From an uncultured Chitinophaga sp. (GTDB taxonomy: Bacteria > Bacteroidota > Bacteroidia > Chitinophagales > Chitinophagaceae), in contig NZ_CALEJS010000042.1 of the NCBI RefSeq assembly GCF_937898475.1, positions 62,001-126,000 on the forward strand: DNA of 64,000 nucleotides, in the 5' to 3' direction. Both the position numbers and the translations under genes were made by a program. Below are positions 52,646 to 62,214 of the stretch, piece after piece (within the stretch, counting starts at the first letter, position 1; each line of letters opens with the position of its first letter). The notes below the pieces were generated by a model, which worked only from the letters and a program-made list of their open reading frames with translations, was not told the DNA's origin and did not search any database.

Positions 52646-54706
52646 CTACAGCATTAACGTTACTCCTCCGAAATAATTTCTACCTGGAGCCGGGTTGTAG
52701 TAGCGGTTGCCCACCGCATTGAGATCGTTGCCGAGGCTGTAGGACTGGTTCAGCAGGTTATCTGCCCCGGCAAAAACAGCCATGCGGTATTTGCTGTTCA
52801 GCGGGAGCTGCCAGCCGGCTTTACATTGTACCAGGTGATAGGAACGGGCGAAAGCGGTATTGGCATCGTTCAAAGGGAGGCGGTCTGTAAAATTATGCTG
52901 GCCAAACACGTATATACCCGCGGGCAGCTGTAGCAGCAGGCTGTTAATGATCACCTGTTTGGGCACGCCTGTCAGTTTATTGTTAGAGTAATCCTGGCCT
53001 GCGCTCACATAATCACTGAAACGGAAATGGCTGTACGTATATCCTGCCTGCCATTGTATTCCCTGTATAATACCCTTCCTGCGCGGAGATAAGATCCACA
53101 ACATACCCTGCACCTCTACGCCTGTCTGGTTGGTGCCGCCGGCGTTCCTGAAAAATTCAGTGCCATCATCATGCAGGTTCCTTACAATAGCGTTTTGCAG
53201 GCGATAGTAGTAAACCGCTGCATCTATCCAGTAGCGGTTGCGGCGCCCGTTGAAGCGCAGCCCCGCCTCATGGTTCCACCCGTTCTCTGCCTGCAGGCTG
53301 GTGTTGATAATATTATCAGAGGCGCGTACTTCTGCAATGGCAGGAGGAGAGTATCCGCGGCTGAAGGTAACACGCGCCGCCAGATCGCTGGTGATGAGGT
53401 AAGACAGAGAAAAGCGCGGCATCAGCTGTGCGCTGAATTTACGCGTGCTGTCTGCCTTGCCTGCTTCATTAAATGTATAGTGGAAATAATTCAGGCTGGC
53501 GGCAGCTTCCCATATCCATCTTTCGTGCAGTCTTACACTGAGGCTGGTGAAGTAGAAATGCTGTTGTGCGGTGAGCTTATCAGCTGCCTGTACGGTATCA
53601 CGTTTACCGGCGCGATTGCCGTAATTAATAATGTCGGTACCGGTGCGCTGCCATTCCAGCCCGGTGTTCCAGTTAAGGCGCAGGCCGGTGTTCCCGATGG
53701 CCTGGTCGTGCAGGGAGATATAGGTGCGAAGTCCGGCGGTGTTCTCATCACGCGCTTCGTAATTGGTAATGAAAGGATTTTCAAAATGGGTGTTGGCAGC
53801 GAAGACGGTAACCACATGCCGCCAGTGCGATGTAATGTTGGATTCATGTACCAGTCCTCCCTGGAACGTGCGGTTATACACTGCCGCCTGTTGTGTTACG
53901 GCGCCGGGGAGGGTAGGGGTAGCCGGGCGGGCCGCCCGTGGATTGGCCAGGGCCTGGGCTTCGGTGAGTCCGCCGGGAGTGCGGTAAGCAAGATCGCTGT
54001 AAAAGGCAAGCAGCTTTAAGCGGTTATGTGCATTGTACTGCCATTGTTGGGCTGTCTGCACATAGTATCTTTTTAAGGCACTATTGGTGCGGTACCCATC
54101 TGAGCGTTGGTAAGCCTGGTACAGGCTTAGCTGGTAGGGCCCAAACTGTTGCTGCCAGCCCGCTTTTTCATGGAATAGTCCGTAAGCGCCGCCTTGCACA
54201 GTTGCCTGCAGCCTGGTACTGTCTGTTGTGTGCAGTCCCAGCGGATGTAATAGAATAACGCCGCCTGAGTTGGCGCCAAACAGGCTGCCATCGGGCCCTT
54301 TGAGGATCTCTGCGCTTTGTATGGCGCCGGGATCAGCGAGGTTGAGGTAGGTATTGCCACCAGCATCGGTGAAGGGCATTTCATCCACATATATTTTTAC
54401 GTTGCGGATACCGAAGGGAGAGCGCAGCAGGCTGCCCCTGACTGAAAGGCGGTAGCTGCCCGGTGAGCGTTCTTCCATTCGTACGCCCGGCACCGTGTTC
54501 ATGGCGGGTACCAGGGTAATGCCTGGTTGCAGCTGTAATTGTTTGGCGGTGATGACGCTGGTAGAGGTAGGGACCTGTAAAAGCGTTTGTTTGCTGAGGT
54601 AGGCCTCTACTACTACCTCGTGCAACTGATGGGTGGTATCTGCGGTTTGCGCAGTGATTTCCGTTACGGAGATAATGCCTGTCAGCAAAAATAGCATTCG
54701 TTTCAT
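52646..54706 (-). CDS. TonB-dependent receptor (siderophore/metal type)
   Basis: 686 residues from Met at 54706 (MKRMLFLLTGIISVTEITAQ signal); the frame extends 22 codons further without support. Plug: HEVVVEAYLSKQTLLQVPTS, MNTVPGVRMEERSPGSYRLS, VRGSLLRSPFGIRNVKIYVD and AEILKGPDGSLFGANSGG; the barrel ends YYNPAPGRNYFGGVTLML. It lacks the carboxypeptidase-like domain and SusD partner, so it is a classic TonB receptor for a siderophore, metal complex or vitamin, ligand unknown. TonB itself is encoded 745 bp away, divergently. Confidence 0.9.
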   Translation of the reverse strand: MKRMLFLLTGIISVTEITAQTADTTHQLHEVVVEAYLSKQTLLQVPTSTSVITAKQLQLQPGITLVPAMNTVPGVRMEERSPGSYRLSVRGSLLRSPFGIRNVKIYVDEMPFTDAGGNTYLNLADPGAIQSAEILKGPDGSLFGANSGGVILLHPLGLHTTDSTRLQATVQGGAYGLFHEKAGWQQQFGPYQLSLYQAYQRSDGYRTNSALKRYYVQTAQQWQYNAHNRLKLLAFYSDLAYRTPGGLTEAQALANPRAARPATPTLPGAVTQQAAVYNRTFQGGLVHESNITSHWRHVVTVFAANTHFENPFITNYEARDENTAGLRTYISLHDQAIGNTGLRLNWNTGLEWQRTGTDIINYGNRAGKRDTVQAADKLTAQQHFYFTSLSVRLHERWIWEAAASLNYFHYTFNEAGKADSTRKFSAQLMPRFSLSYLITSDLAARVTFSRGYSPPAIAEVRASDNIINTSLQAENGWNHEAGLRFNGRRNRYWIDAAVYYYRLQNAIVRNLHDDGTEFFRNAGGTNQTGVEVQGMLWILSPRRKGIIQGIQWQAGYTYSHFRFSDYVSAGQDYSNNKLTGVPKQVIINSLLLQLPAGIYVFGQHNFTDRLPLNDANTAFARSYHLVQCKAGWQLPLNSKYRMAVFAGADNLLNQSYSLGNDLNAVGNRYYNPAPGRNYFGGVTLML

Positions 54707-54792
54707 ACAGGAACTAATGTAGAAAATATTCGGGAGCCTGCCATTATTTACGTGACCGGTGGTGAACCACAAAAAAAATTTCTGTGTACTTC

Positions 54793-54823
54793 TTTGGAAA
54801 TCTGAATAAGCAATGTATATTTG
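54793..54823 (+). promoter_or_regulatory. Bacteroidota-type promoter before the Cys-tail leader ORF
   Basis: TTTG (54793-54796), 19-nt spacer, TATATTTG (54816-54823): perfect consensus. Start of transcription expected near 54830. The untranslated stretch that follows has a 7-bp hairpin GGAGCAT/ATGCTCC (54868-54889). Confidence 0.75.
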
Positions 54824-54958
54824 TCTACCAATTCTATAGGGAATACAAACAATTTACCACCACCCATGGAGCATAAGGCTCAATGCTCCGGCAGTATATG
54901 TTTCACCAGCAGCTACTGTCAGCCGGTCAAAAATTAACCAAGAAAAATTATTGCTGTT

Positions 54959-55072
54959 ATGCAACAGTTTGCCCATGTATCTAAACGTGCTATTCTAAGG
55001 GGTGAGGTGGTTATCACTACTACTTATTACCATACTGTTAACGGCACCTGTTCCGGCTGCTGTTGTTGCTAA
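54959..55072 (+). CDS. 37-residue leader peptide with Cys-rich tail
   Basis: ATG frame MQQFAHVSKRAILRGEVV, then ITTTYYHTVNGTCSGCCCC and stop TAA. Five of the last seven residues are Cys, including four consecutive Cys codons just before the stop. This is the pattern of an amino-acid-responsive attenuation peptide (here cysteine). It follows a perfect promoter. No sulfur gene is downstream: the next features are a relic on the opposite strand, a terminator and tonB. Confidence 0.6.
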   Translation: MQQFAHVSKRAILRGEVVITTTYYHTVNGTCSGCCCC

Positions 55073-55137
55073 GCGTTGTTTGCTGTAAGCTGTAAATAAA
55101 TGCCCGGTAAGGCTTGCGGGATTGGCATATTGCGAAT

Positions 55138-55308
55138 TTATTGGTGGTAAATTTTATGTAATGTGCCTCCCGCGCCCCGTGGCATCTTCTTCAGCAAACC
55201 TTTCTCTTCGATCTGAAAATTGCATATAGATATAATACTTCCTTTAGCAAGATAGGTGATCCCGGCCCGGATATCAATCTGGGGTGGTATTTTTAAAGTA
55301 ATCAGCCA
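55138..55308 (-). pseudogene. open C-terminal fragment of an unidentified gene
   Basis: 57 codons open on the minus strand without an early ATG: ...LKIPPQIDIRAGITYLAKGS, IISICNFQIEEKGLLKKMPR, GAGGTLHKIYHQ, stop. The composition is protein-like, and a stop directly precedes the frame, so I read it as the tail of a decayed gene. No family recognised. Chance cannot be excluded. Confidence 0.25.
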
Positions 55309-55359
55309 TTAGTTAATAATTAATAATTGTAAAGCCCCTCATATATTGGAAACCTGCTG

Positions 55360-55386
55360 AAAGGCCGCTGCGTTGCAGCGGCTTTT
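55360..55386 (+). terminator. intrinsic terminator between the Cys-tail leader and tonB
   Basis: 12-bp stem with one G-U pair (core GCCGCTGC 55364-55371 with GCAGCGGC 55375-55382), 3-nt loop, T-run after it. It lies 65 bp before the tonB start codon and would stop the leader transcript unless prevented. Confidence 0.8.
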
Positions 55387-55450
55387 CAGTTTTTATTTTT
55401 CCGTGTGTGGAATTTATTTTCTTCCTGCATCTAGTTGTAAAGCTTATACC

Positions 55451-56287
55451 ATGAACACAGCTACTATCTCCGGGAATGACTTCCTTGATATTCTGTTCAA
55501 TGGAAGGAACAAAGATTACGGCGCTTACGACTTACGCCGCAAATACGACAGGCGGGTGCGCAATGCCATTATAGGCACGGCTTCTGTTACATTGGCGATC
55601 ATTGGCGGATATGCTTTGAGTAACCGCCTGGATGTACCGGAAGCGGTTATACGAAAACCAGCCGCTCCCGTTGTTTTTCAAACGCTCCAACCACTTGAGG
55701 CAAAGCCCACGCCTCCCCCGCCGCCGGTCCTTTCATCCAGTACCCCGCCTCCTGCAAGGCCTTCTGCAAAATATCTGCCTCCTGTTATTGCGAGGGATGA
55801 AGATGTAAGGCCGGAAGATGTTCCGCCACGAATGAGTGAATTTGAAAACAAATCAGTGGGAGTGACCACCACCGCTGGTGATGAAACGGGTATTGATGCA
55901 GATCTGCTTCCTGACTTAGGATCAGGCGGCCCGCTCATTACGCCCAAAGAGCGCGACGATCCTGACAAAAAATGGGTCATCGTTGAAATAATGCCATCCT
56001 TCCCCGGTGGTGAAGACGGGCTTGCCAGGTACCTGAACAACAGCATCCGCTATCCGCATATTGCTGCTGAAAATGGTATTGAGGGGCTGGTAGTAGTACA
56101 GTTTGTAGTGGACTATGAAGGCAACATAAAAGATGTAAAGGTGCTGAGCACACCCAAAGGCGGCGGACTGGAACAGGAAGCCACCCGTGTAATAAAAGCA
56201 ATGCCAAAATGGAAGCCCGGCCGGCAGAACGGGCGTAACGTTTCGGTGTTATATTCCATCCCTGTAAATTTCAGGTTGAGTAACTGA
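55451..56287 (+). CDS. energy transducer TonB
   Basis: 278 residues from ATG 55451 (MNTATISGNDFLDILFNGRN); a longer frame from 55373 begins inside the terminator. The N-terminus NKDYGAYDLRRKYDRRVRNA precedes a transmembrane helix (IIGTASVTLAIIGGYAL), then a Pro-rich periplasm-spanning segment (PPPPPVLSSSTPPPARPS) and the C-terminal TonB domain (FPGGEDGLARYLNNSIRYP; GLVVVQFVVDYEGNIKDVKV). Transfers proton-motive energy to outer-membrane receptors such as those in this window. ExbB/ExbD are not adjacent. Confidence 0.93.
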   Translation: MNTATISGNDFLDILFNGRNKDYGAYDLRRKYDRRVRNAIIGTASVTLAIIGGYALSNRLDVPEAVIRKPAAPVVFQTLQPLEAKPTPPPPPVLSSSTPPPARPSAKYLPPVIARDEDVRPEDVPPRMSEFENKSVGVTTTAGDETGIDADLLPDLGSGGPLITPKERDDPDKKWVIVEIMPSFPGGEDGLARYLNNSIRYPHIAAENGIEGLVVVQFVVDYEGNIKDVKVLSTPKGGGLEQEATRVIKAMPKWKPGRQNGRNVSVLYSIPVNFRLSN

Positions 56288-56449
56288 TCAAATAACAACA
56301 TACAGCCGATGGAAAGCAATTGCCCGATGCCGTAATGGCCGGGCCTTTTGCTGTTTGCAGTCCCGGCGCCGATCCCCCATCTCCCGCAAACTTTCAATCC
56401 CTCGATTTTTTTCGTACTTTGTCCTCCGGGAATCAGCAAATCAGCATTC

Positions 56450-59029
56450 ATGGAAGCACCGGTTAATAATACTTTGCAGTTATTCAGGAACCTGGTAGGA
56501 ACTAAATTTCAGCTCTATAACAGTCTTTTTACTGCGTTACCCTTTCACAGGGTTGAAAAAACAGGCATCTTTCTTTCACTCTTTCTGCTGCATTGCGAGG
56601 AAGGGTTCGCTAAGGAACAAAGCCCGGAAGAGATACTGAACTCATTTTTTGAACAATATACCACCTACCGGGATGAGCAGCAGCAGCTGGATCTGCTGTT
56701 CCGCTTTGTACAATATTCAGAACGGCAGGTGGTACTGTTTGACGCCCTGGAAGACGCCGCCTTCCGCGACATTCATGATATGCAGGGCGCCGGCAGCCTG
56801 CGGCATCTGCATTCCGGCGTAACACAGTATCAGAAGGAAGAAGAACTGGCAAAAAAACTGAAGGATTTTGCCGTACGCCTGGTGCTGACAGCCCATCCCA
56901 CCCAGTTCTACCCCGGAGAGGTACTGGGCATTATCAACGATCTTTCCAAAGCACTTATAAACGACAACACTGCCCAGGTAAATATGTACCTGCAGCAGCT
57001 GGGTAAAACCCCTTTCTTTAAGAAAGAGAAACCCACCCCATATGATGAGGCCATCAGCCTGGTATGGTTCCTGGAAAATGTGTTTTACCAGGCAGCCGGG
57101 CGGATCATGTATTACCTGAAATCACATTTCCCGGAGGCCGTAAGTTCTGCCAATCCCCTGATCAGGATGGGCTTCTGGCCGGGAGGTGATCGTGACGGTA
57201 ATCCCTTTGTGAAAGCCGCCACTACCCTCCAGGTGGCAGATGCGCTGCGCAGTGCGGTGATCAAATGCTATTACCTGGATGTTCGCAGGTTAAAACGCCG
57301 CCTTACCTTCCGCGGTGTGGACAACGAACTGAGCGCCCTGGAACAGAAGCTGTACAGTAACCTGTTTATACCCGGCCACAGAACCAATCTTGGCCGTGAC
57401 GAGATACTGGACACCCTGCACAGGATACGTACTACCATCCTGGAACAGCACAACGGGCTGTTTGTACACCTGGTAGAATCGCTGATCAGCAAGGTGGAAC
57501 TGTTCGGACTGTTCTTCGCCACCCTCGACATACGGCAGGACAGTTCTGTTCATGGCCCCCTGCTGGAGACCGTTGCCGCCGAAAGCGATGTGTTGCCGAA
57601 GAACTACGCATCACTCAGCGATGAAGAAAAAGTAAAGGCCTTACTGAATATAAAGGGGCGCATCAGCAGCAGCCTGCTGAAAGACCCGCTGCAGTATGAT
57701 ACACTTGAGTCCATTAAAGCCATGCAAACCATACAGGCGGCTAATGGAGAGGAAGGCTGTCATCGTTACATTATCAGCCACAGCACCAGCGCGCTGAATG
57801 TGATGGAAGTGTATGGACTGTTCCTGCTGGGCGGCTGGCAGAAAGAACAGCTGAGCGTAGACATAGTGCCGCTGTTTGAGACGATCGACGACCTGCGGCA
57901 GGCCGGGCAGGTAATGCGCTCCCTGTATGAGAATGAAGCATACCGCCAGCATCTGCAAAGGCGTGGCAATAAGCAAACCATCATGCTGGGCTTTTCTGAC
58001 GGCACCAAAGATGGCGGTTACCTGATGGCTAACTGGAGCATCTACAAGGCCAAGGAAGAGCTGACACAACTGTCAAGACAAGCCGGTATCGATGTAGTGT
58101 TCTTTGATGGCCGTGGTGGCCCTCCCGGCCGTGGGGGCGGTAAAACCCACCAGTTCTATGCCTCTATGGGGCGCAACATTGCCAATAAAGAGATCCAGCT
58201 CACCATACAGGGGCAAACCGTCAGCTCCAATTTTGGTACCATAGACGCGGCCCAGTTTAACCTGGAGCAACTGATCCATGCAGGTATTGCCAATGAGTTG
58301 TTCTCTTCCAGGGAAGTAACATTGAACACGGAAGAAGAAGCGCTGTTACAGGCCCTGGCAGATGAAGGTTACCGCTCCTTTAACCAGCTGAAACAACATC
58401 CCGATTTCCTGGATTACCTGGAGCATACCAGTCCGCTGCGGTATTATGCAGAAGCAAACATCGGCAGCCGTCCGTCTAAACGTAATGCGGCCGCCAGGCT
58501 TACGCTCAATGACCTGCGTGCGGTGCCTTATGTTGGGGCCTGGAGCCAGCTGAAGCAGAATGTGCCCGGCTTTTACGGCGTAGGGTCTGCATTGCAGCAG
58601 CTGGAAAAGGAAGGCAAATGGGAAGCGCTGCGGCAGCTGTACAAACGCTCTCTATTCTTCAAAACCCTGCTGGACAACTGTGAAATGGCCATGATCAAGA
58701 GCTATATGCCTTTAACCGCTCACCTGGCTAGGGATGAACGTTATGGCCCTGTATGGAGGATGATCCGCGATGAGTTTGAACTGACGAAGAAGTACCTGCT
58801 GCAGCTCTCGGGTCAGTCGGCCCTGATGGCAGACAGCCCTGTTGACCAATTATCCATACAAATGCGGGAAAGGATCGTATTACCGCTGGTTACTATACAA
58901 CAGTACGCACTTACCCGTATCCGTGAGCTGGAAAAGCGGGGTGGAAGTAAGGAGCAGAAGGCCGTGTTCGAGAAGCTGGTAGTGCGTTGTTCCTTTGGTA
59001 TCATCAATGCTGGCCGGAATTCTGCCTGA
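56450..59029 (+). CDS. ppc: phosphoenolpyruvate carboxylase
   Basis: 859 residues from ATG 56450 (MEAPVNNTLQLFRNLVG); the frame is open to 56348 but the earlier part is promoter-like. Catalytic blocks: LTAHPTQFYPGEVLGI (His of the active site), GFWPGGDRDGNPFV, MLGFSDGTKDGGYLMANW, FFDGRGGPPGRGGGKTHQ (glycine loop). Makes oxaloacetate from PEP and bicarbonate, refilling the TCA cycle. Somewhat shorter than the E. coli enzyme, as usual in Bacteroidota. Stands alone after tonB. Confidence 0.95.
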   Translation: MEAPVNNTLQLFRNLVGTKFQLYNSLFTALPFHRVEKTGIFLSLFLLHCEEGFAKEQSPEEILNSFFEQYTTYRDEQQQLDLLFRFVQYSERQVVLFDALEDAAFRDIHDMQGAGSLRHLHSGVTQYQKEEELAKKLKDFAVRLVLTAHPTQFYPGEVLGIINDLSKALINDNTAQVNMYLQQLGKTPFFKKEKPTPYDEAISLVWFLENVFYQAAGRIMYYLKSHFPEAVSSANPLIRMGFWPGGDRDGNPFVKAATTLQVADALRSAVIKCYYLDVRRLKRRLTFRGVDNELSALEQKLYSNLFIPGHRTNLGRDEILDTLHRIRTTILEQHNGLFVHLVESLISKVELFGLFFATLDIRQDSSVHGPLLETVAAESDVLPKNYASLSDEEKVKALLNIKGRISSSLLKDPLQYDTLESIKAMQTIQAANGEEGCHRYIISHSTSALNVMEVYGLFLLGGWQKEQLSVDIVPLFETIDDLRQAGQVMRSLYENEAYRQHLQRRGNKQTIMLGFSDGTKDGGYLMANWSIYKAKEELTQLSRQAGIDVVFFDGRGGPPGRGGGKTHQFYASMGRNIANKEIQLTIQGQTVSSNFGTIDAAQFNLEQLIHAGIANELFSSREVTLNTEEEALLQALADEGYRSFNQLKQHPDFLDYLEHTSPLRYYAEANIGSRPSKRNAAARLTLNDLRAVPYVGAWSQLKQNVPGFYGVGSALQQLEKEGKWEALRQLYKRSLFFKTLLDNCEMAMIKSYMPLTAHLARDERYGPVWRMIRDEFELTKKYLLQLSGQSALMADSPVDQLSIQMRERIVLPLVTIQQYALTRIRELEKRGGSKEQKAVFEKLVVRCSFGIINAGRNSA

Positions 59030-59037
59030 GGCGGATA

Positions 59038-59153
59038 GTTAACAGTTATCAGCGGTCTGTTGTCAGGCAGGCGGACGATTACCGGAAAATTGACAACAAA
59101 TACCAGACAATTGACAAGGAATAACTGGCCATGAAGGCCTGATAACTGATAAC
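59038..59153. repeat. quasi-palindrome between ppc and gnd
   Basis: GTTAACAGTTATCAG (59038-59052) pairs with CTGATAACTGATAAC (59139-59153) in 14 of 15 positions; words GTTATCA and CTGATAA are repeated, and GACAATTGACAA / GACAACA words fill the middle. Confidence 0.75.
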
Positions 59154-59206
59154 TTTTTAATGTATTTGTCCTAATTTTACTCTTACTTTCACTTTTACTT
59201 TTGCTT

Positions 59207-60622
59207 ATGTCAAAGAGCTTATATGATTTCGGAATGATCGGTCTGGGTGTAATGGGAAGGAACCTGTTACTGAATATGGCCGATCACGGTTTCTCCGTAA
59301 TAGGATTTGATAAGGATGCTACCAAGACCGCTGCGCTGGAATCTGGCGCTACGGCAGGTACAACGGTTAAGGGAGTAGCAGAGTTGGCAGCTATGATCCA
59401 GCTGTTACAGCGTCCGCGCCGCATCATGATGCTGGTGCCCGCCGGGCAGCCGGTAGATGATGTGATCGAATCCCTGATACCCCTGCTGGAACCTGGCGAT
59501 GTAGTGATTGATGGTGGTAACTCTCATTATACAGATACACTGAGAAGAGTAAAATACCTGCGGGAAAAGCAGCTCCATTTCATGGGCATCGGTGTTTCCG
59601 GCGGTGAAATGGGCGCCCGTACTGGTCCGGCCATTATGCCGGGTGGCGATGTGGAGGCTTATGAAAAGGTAAGGCCTATGCTGGAAGCCATTGCGGCCAA
59701 GGTGAAAGGCGAGCCCTGTGTGGCTTACCTGGGTAAGGAAGGCGCGGGGCACTATGTTAAAATGGTGCATAACGGTATTGAGTATGGTATTATGCAGCTG
59801 ATCAGCGAAGCATATGCCCTGCTGAAGCACGCCGGGCTGGATAACGACCGTTTACATCAGGTGTTCCGCAAATGGAATGAAGGCAAACTGCAATCATTCC
59901 TGGTAGAGATCACCGCAGATATATTCCTGCAAAAGGATGATAAAACAGATCAGCGCCTGGTAGATGTGATCTCTGACAAGGCAGGATCAAAAGGCACCGG
60001 TAAATGGACCTCACAGGAGGCCATGGATCTGCCGGTGGCCATACCTGTAATAGACACTGCCGTGTCATTACGCACTATCAGCGGTTATAAGGAAGAAAGG
60101 GTACAGGCTGCCGCTTTATACAAAAGCCCCGCCGCTAAGATCAATACACCCGTAGATACCTGGATACAACTGGTAGAGGATGCATTGTACTTCGGTACTA
60201 TTATGAGTTATGCGCAGGGATTGTCGCAACTGTACCAGGCCTCTATTGCACTTAAAATGGAAATACCATTGCCGCAGGCAGTAAAAGTATGGAGAGGAGG
60301 ATGTATCATCCGCTCCGTATTGCTGGAAACATATGCAACCGCGTACCAGCAATCGCCCGACCTGCCCAACATCCTGCTGAGCAAGGATGTGGCAGCACTG
60401 GTAAACGAAGTGGAGACCAATACGCGTACCGTGGTAGCACAAGCCGCGCAGGCCGGTATCCCGGCAGGCGCTATTATGGCAGCATTGTCATACTTTGACG
60501 CTTACCGCACAGAACGGATGCCTACCAACCTGGTGCAGGCGCAGCGTGACTATTTTGGCGCGCACACCTACCAGCGTATAGACATGCCCGGTACTTTCCA
60601 CACTGTCTGGGAACAACACTGA
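59207..60622 (+). CDS. gnd: 6-phosphogluconate dehydrogenase, decarboxylating
   Basis: 471 residues from ATG 59207 (MSKSLYDFGMIGLGVMGRN). NAD(P) fold GMIGLGVMGRNLLLNMADHG, substrate block GVSGGEMGARTGPAIMPGG, catalytic KMVHNGIEYGIMQLISEAY, and DKAGSKGTGKWTSQEA; C-terminal ERMPTNLVQAQRDYFGAHTY. Full-length form. Converts 6-phosphogluconate to ribulose 5-phosphate with NADPH. A TACTTTTG element ends 3 bp before the ATG (59196-59203), so a leaderless mRNA is possible, though no TTTG is at the right distance. First of the gnd-zwf-pgl set. Confidence 0.96.
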   Translation: MSKSLYDFGMIGLGVMGRNLLLNMADHGFSVIGFDKDATKTAALESGATAGTTVKGVAELAAMIQLLQRPRRIMMLVPAGQPVDDVIESLIPLLEPGDVVIDGGNSHYTDTLRRVKYLREKQLHFMGIGVSGGEMGARTGPAIMPGGDVEAYEKVRPMLEAIAAKVKGEPCVAYLGKEGAGHYVKMVHNGIEYGIMQLISEAYALLKHAGLDNDRLHQVFRKWNEGKLQSFLVEITADIFLQKDDKTDQRLVDVISDKAGSKGTGKWTSQEAMDLPVAIPVIDTAVSLRTISGYKEERVQAAALYKSPAAKINTPVDTWIQLVEDALYFGTIMSYAQGLSQLYQASIALKMEIPLPQAVKVWRGGCIIRSVLLETYATAYQQSPDLPNILLSKDVAALVNEVETNTRTVVAQAAQAGIPAGAIMAALSYFDAYRTERMPTNLVQAQRDYFGAHTYQRIDMPGTFHTVWEQH

Positions 60623-60627
60623 AGAAC

Positions 60628-60677
60628 GGCCATTAGCGCTTAGCAGCCGGCATTAGCTGGCGCCGGGGCTAGCGGCC
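60628..60677. repeat. imperfect inverted repeat between gnd and zwf
   Basis: GGCCATTAGC (60628-60637) and GCTAGCGGCC (60668-60677) pair in 8 of 10 positions; the words TTAGC and GCCGG recur inside. Same position type as the other intergenic palindromes. Confidence 0.5.
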
Positions 60678-60700
60678 AGAAGCTTTTAAACAATAGATAT

Positions 60701-62203
60701 ATGCAAGACCACAAGCGCCCGCCTGCCTCCGTGCTGTTTATTTTTGGTGGCAGTGGCGACCTGAATTACCGGAAACTATCGCCCGCTTTATACAATCTTT
60801 TCCTGGACGATTGGATGCCAGAACAATTTGCTATTGTTGGCATAGGCAGAAGCGCCTATACCAATGAGGCTTACAGCAAACACCTGCTGGATGGGATCAG
60901 CAAGTTCTCCCGCCGTAAGGGTGAACAGAATGGTCACTGGGAAGGGTTCGCTCAGCACCTCAGCTTTTTGCAGATGGATGCGGAGAATGCCGAATCTTAC
61001 GACGCCATTACCGAATTTGTAAAGCAGAAAGAAGAAGAATGGGGCCAGCACCCGAATGTGATCTTTTACCTGGCAGTTGCGCCGCAGCTGGTGCCTGCCA
61101 TTGCTACGAAGCTGGGCAAGCTCAATCTTTGCAGCGATACGCACAATACCCGCATTGTGATCGAGAAGCCTTTTGGCCATGACCTGAAAAGCGCGCATGA
61201 GCTGAATGCACTGCTGACCCGCATGTTCTCTGAAGAACAGATCTTCCGTATAGACCACTACCTGGGTAAGGAAACGGTACAGAACATACTGGCGCTGCGT
61301 TTTGCCAACGCCCTGTTTGAACCTGTATGGAACCGCAACTTCATTGAGTACATCCAGATCACCGCTGCAGAAAGCGTTGGACTGGAAGGCAGGGGCGGTT
61401 ATTACGAACGTTCCGGCGCGCTGCGCGATATGGTGCAGAACCACATATTGCAGCTGCTATGTATGGTGGCGATGGAAGCGCCTGTATCTTTTGACGCCAA
61501 TGAGATCAGGAACAAGAAGGTGGATGTGCTGAATGCTATCCGCCCCATCAGCCGTGATAAAGTACATGAGTATGCCGTACGCGGACAATACTCCAGCGGA
61601 TGGAAGAAAGGGGAAAGGGTGGTAGGCTATCGCGAAGAGAAGGGTGTAAATCCCAATTCCAATATTGATACTTACGCTGCAGTAAAATTCTATATCGACA
61701 ACTGGCGGTGGCAGGGTGTGCCCATCTATGTGCGCACCGGTAAGTACCTTCATCAGAAAACAACGCAGATCGTGCTGCAGTTCCGCCAGGCGCCGCATTA
61801 CGCGTTCCCGCCGGAATCAGCAGAGACCTGGAGGCCTAACCGCCTTACCATCAGCATACAGCCTGAAATGGACATCCGTATCCGCTTCCAGGCCAAGCGC
61901 CCGGGACAGACCATGACGCTGGACCCTGTAGAGATGGTGTTCAACTACGATGCCGCCTACGGAGAGCATGCCCCTGAAGCATACGAGACACTGCTGCTGG
62001 ATGTGATGGAAGGAGATGCCACTTTATTCATGCGTGCAGACCAGGTAGAGGCAGCCTGGAAAGTGATCATGCCGATCCTGGAAGCATGGGAACACCGTAC
62101 CCCGCAGGATTTTCCGAATTATGCACCGGATTCCTGGGGCCCGAACGACGCAGATGCATTGATCGCGCAGGATGGTCATGCCTGGATCAACCTGACCAAA
62201 TAA
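60701..62203 (+). CDS. zwf: glucose-6-phosphate 1-dehydrogenase
   Basis: 500 residues. NADP-binding start LFIFGGSGDLNYRKLSPALY, the active-site signature RIDHYLGKETVQNILALRFA, and the later substrate block PIYVRTGKYLHQKTTQIVLQ. Oxidises glucose 6-phosphate to 6-phosphogluconolactone, giving NADPH. Sits between gnd and pgl, each separated by a short palindromic gap (about 80-90 bp), so the genes are probably one unit with modulated levels. Confidence 0.96.
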   Translation: MQDHKRPPASVLFIFGGSGDLNYRKLSPALYNLFLDDWMPEQFAIVGIGRSAYTNEAYSKHLLDGISKFSRRKGEQNGHWEGFAQHLSFLQMDAENAESYDAITEFVKQKEEEWGQHPNVIFYLAVAPQLVPAIATKLGKLNLCSDTHNTRIVIEKPFGHDLKSAHELNALLTRMFSEEQIFRIDHYLGKETVQNILALRFANALFEPVWNRNFIEYIQITAAESVGLEGRGGYYERSGALRDMVQNHILQLLCMVAMEAPVSFDANEIRNKKVDVLNAIRPISRDKVHEYAVRGQYSSGWKKGERVVGYREEKGVNPNSNIDTYAAVKFYIDNWRWQGVPIYVRTGKYLHQKTTQIVLQFRQAPHYAFPPESAETWRPNRLTISIQPEMDIRIRFQAKRPGQTMTLDPVEMVFNYDAAYGEHAPEAYETLLLDVMEGDATLFMRADQVEAAWKVIMPILEAWEHRTPQDFPNYAPDSWGPNDADALIAQDGHAWINLTK

Positions 62204-62214
62204 TAATTAAGTAC

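Noticed and set aside
59165..59203. Full TTTG / TAnnTTTG promoter for gnd
   Set aside because: TACTTTTG is present at 59196, but the only upstream TTTG is 27 nt away, outside the usual 19-21 nt spacing.
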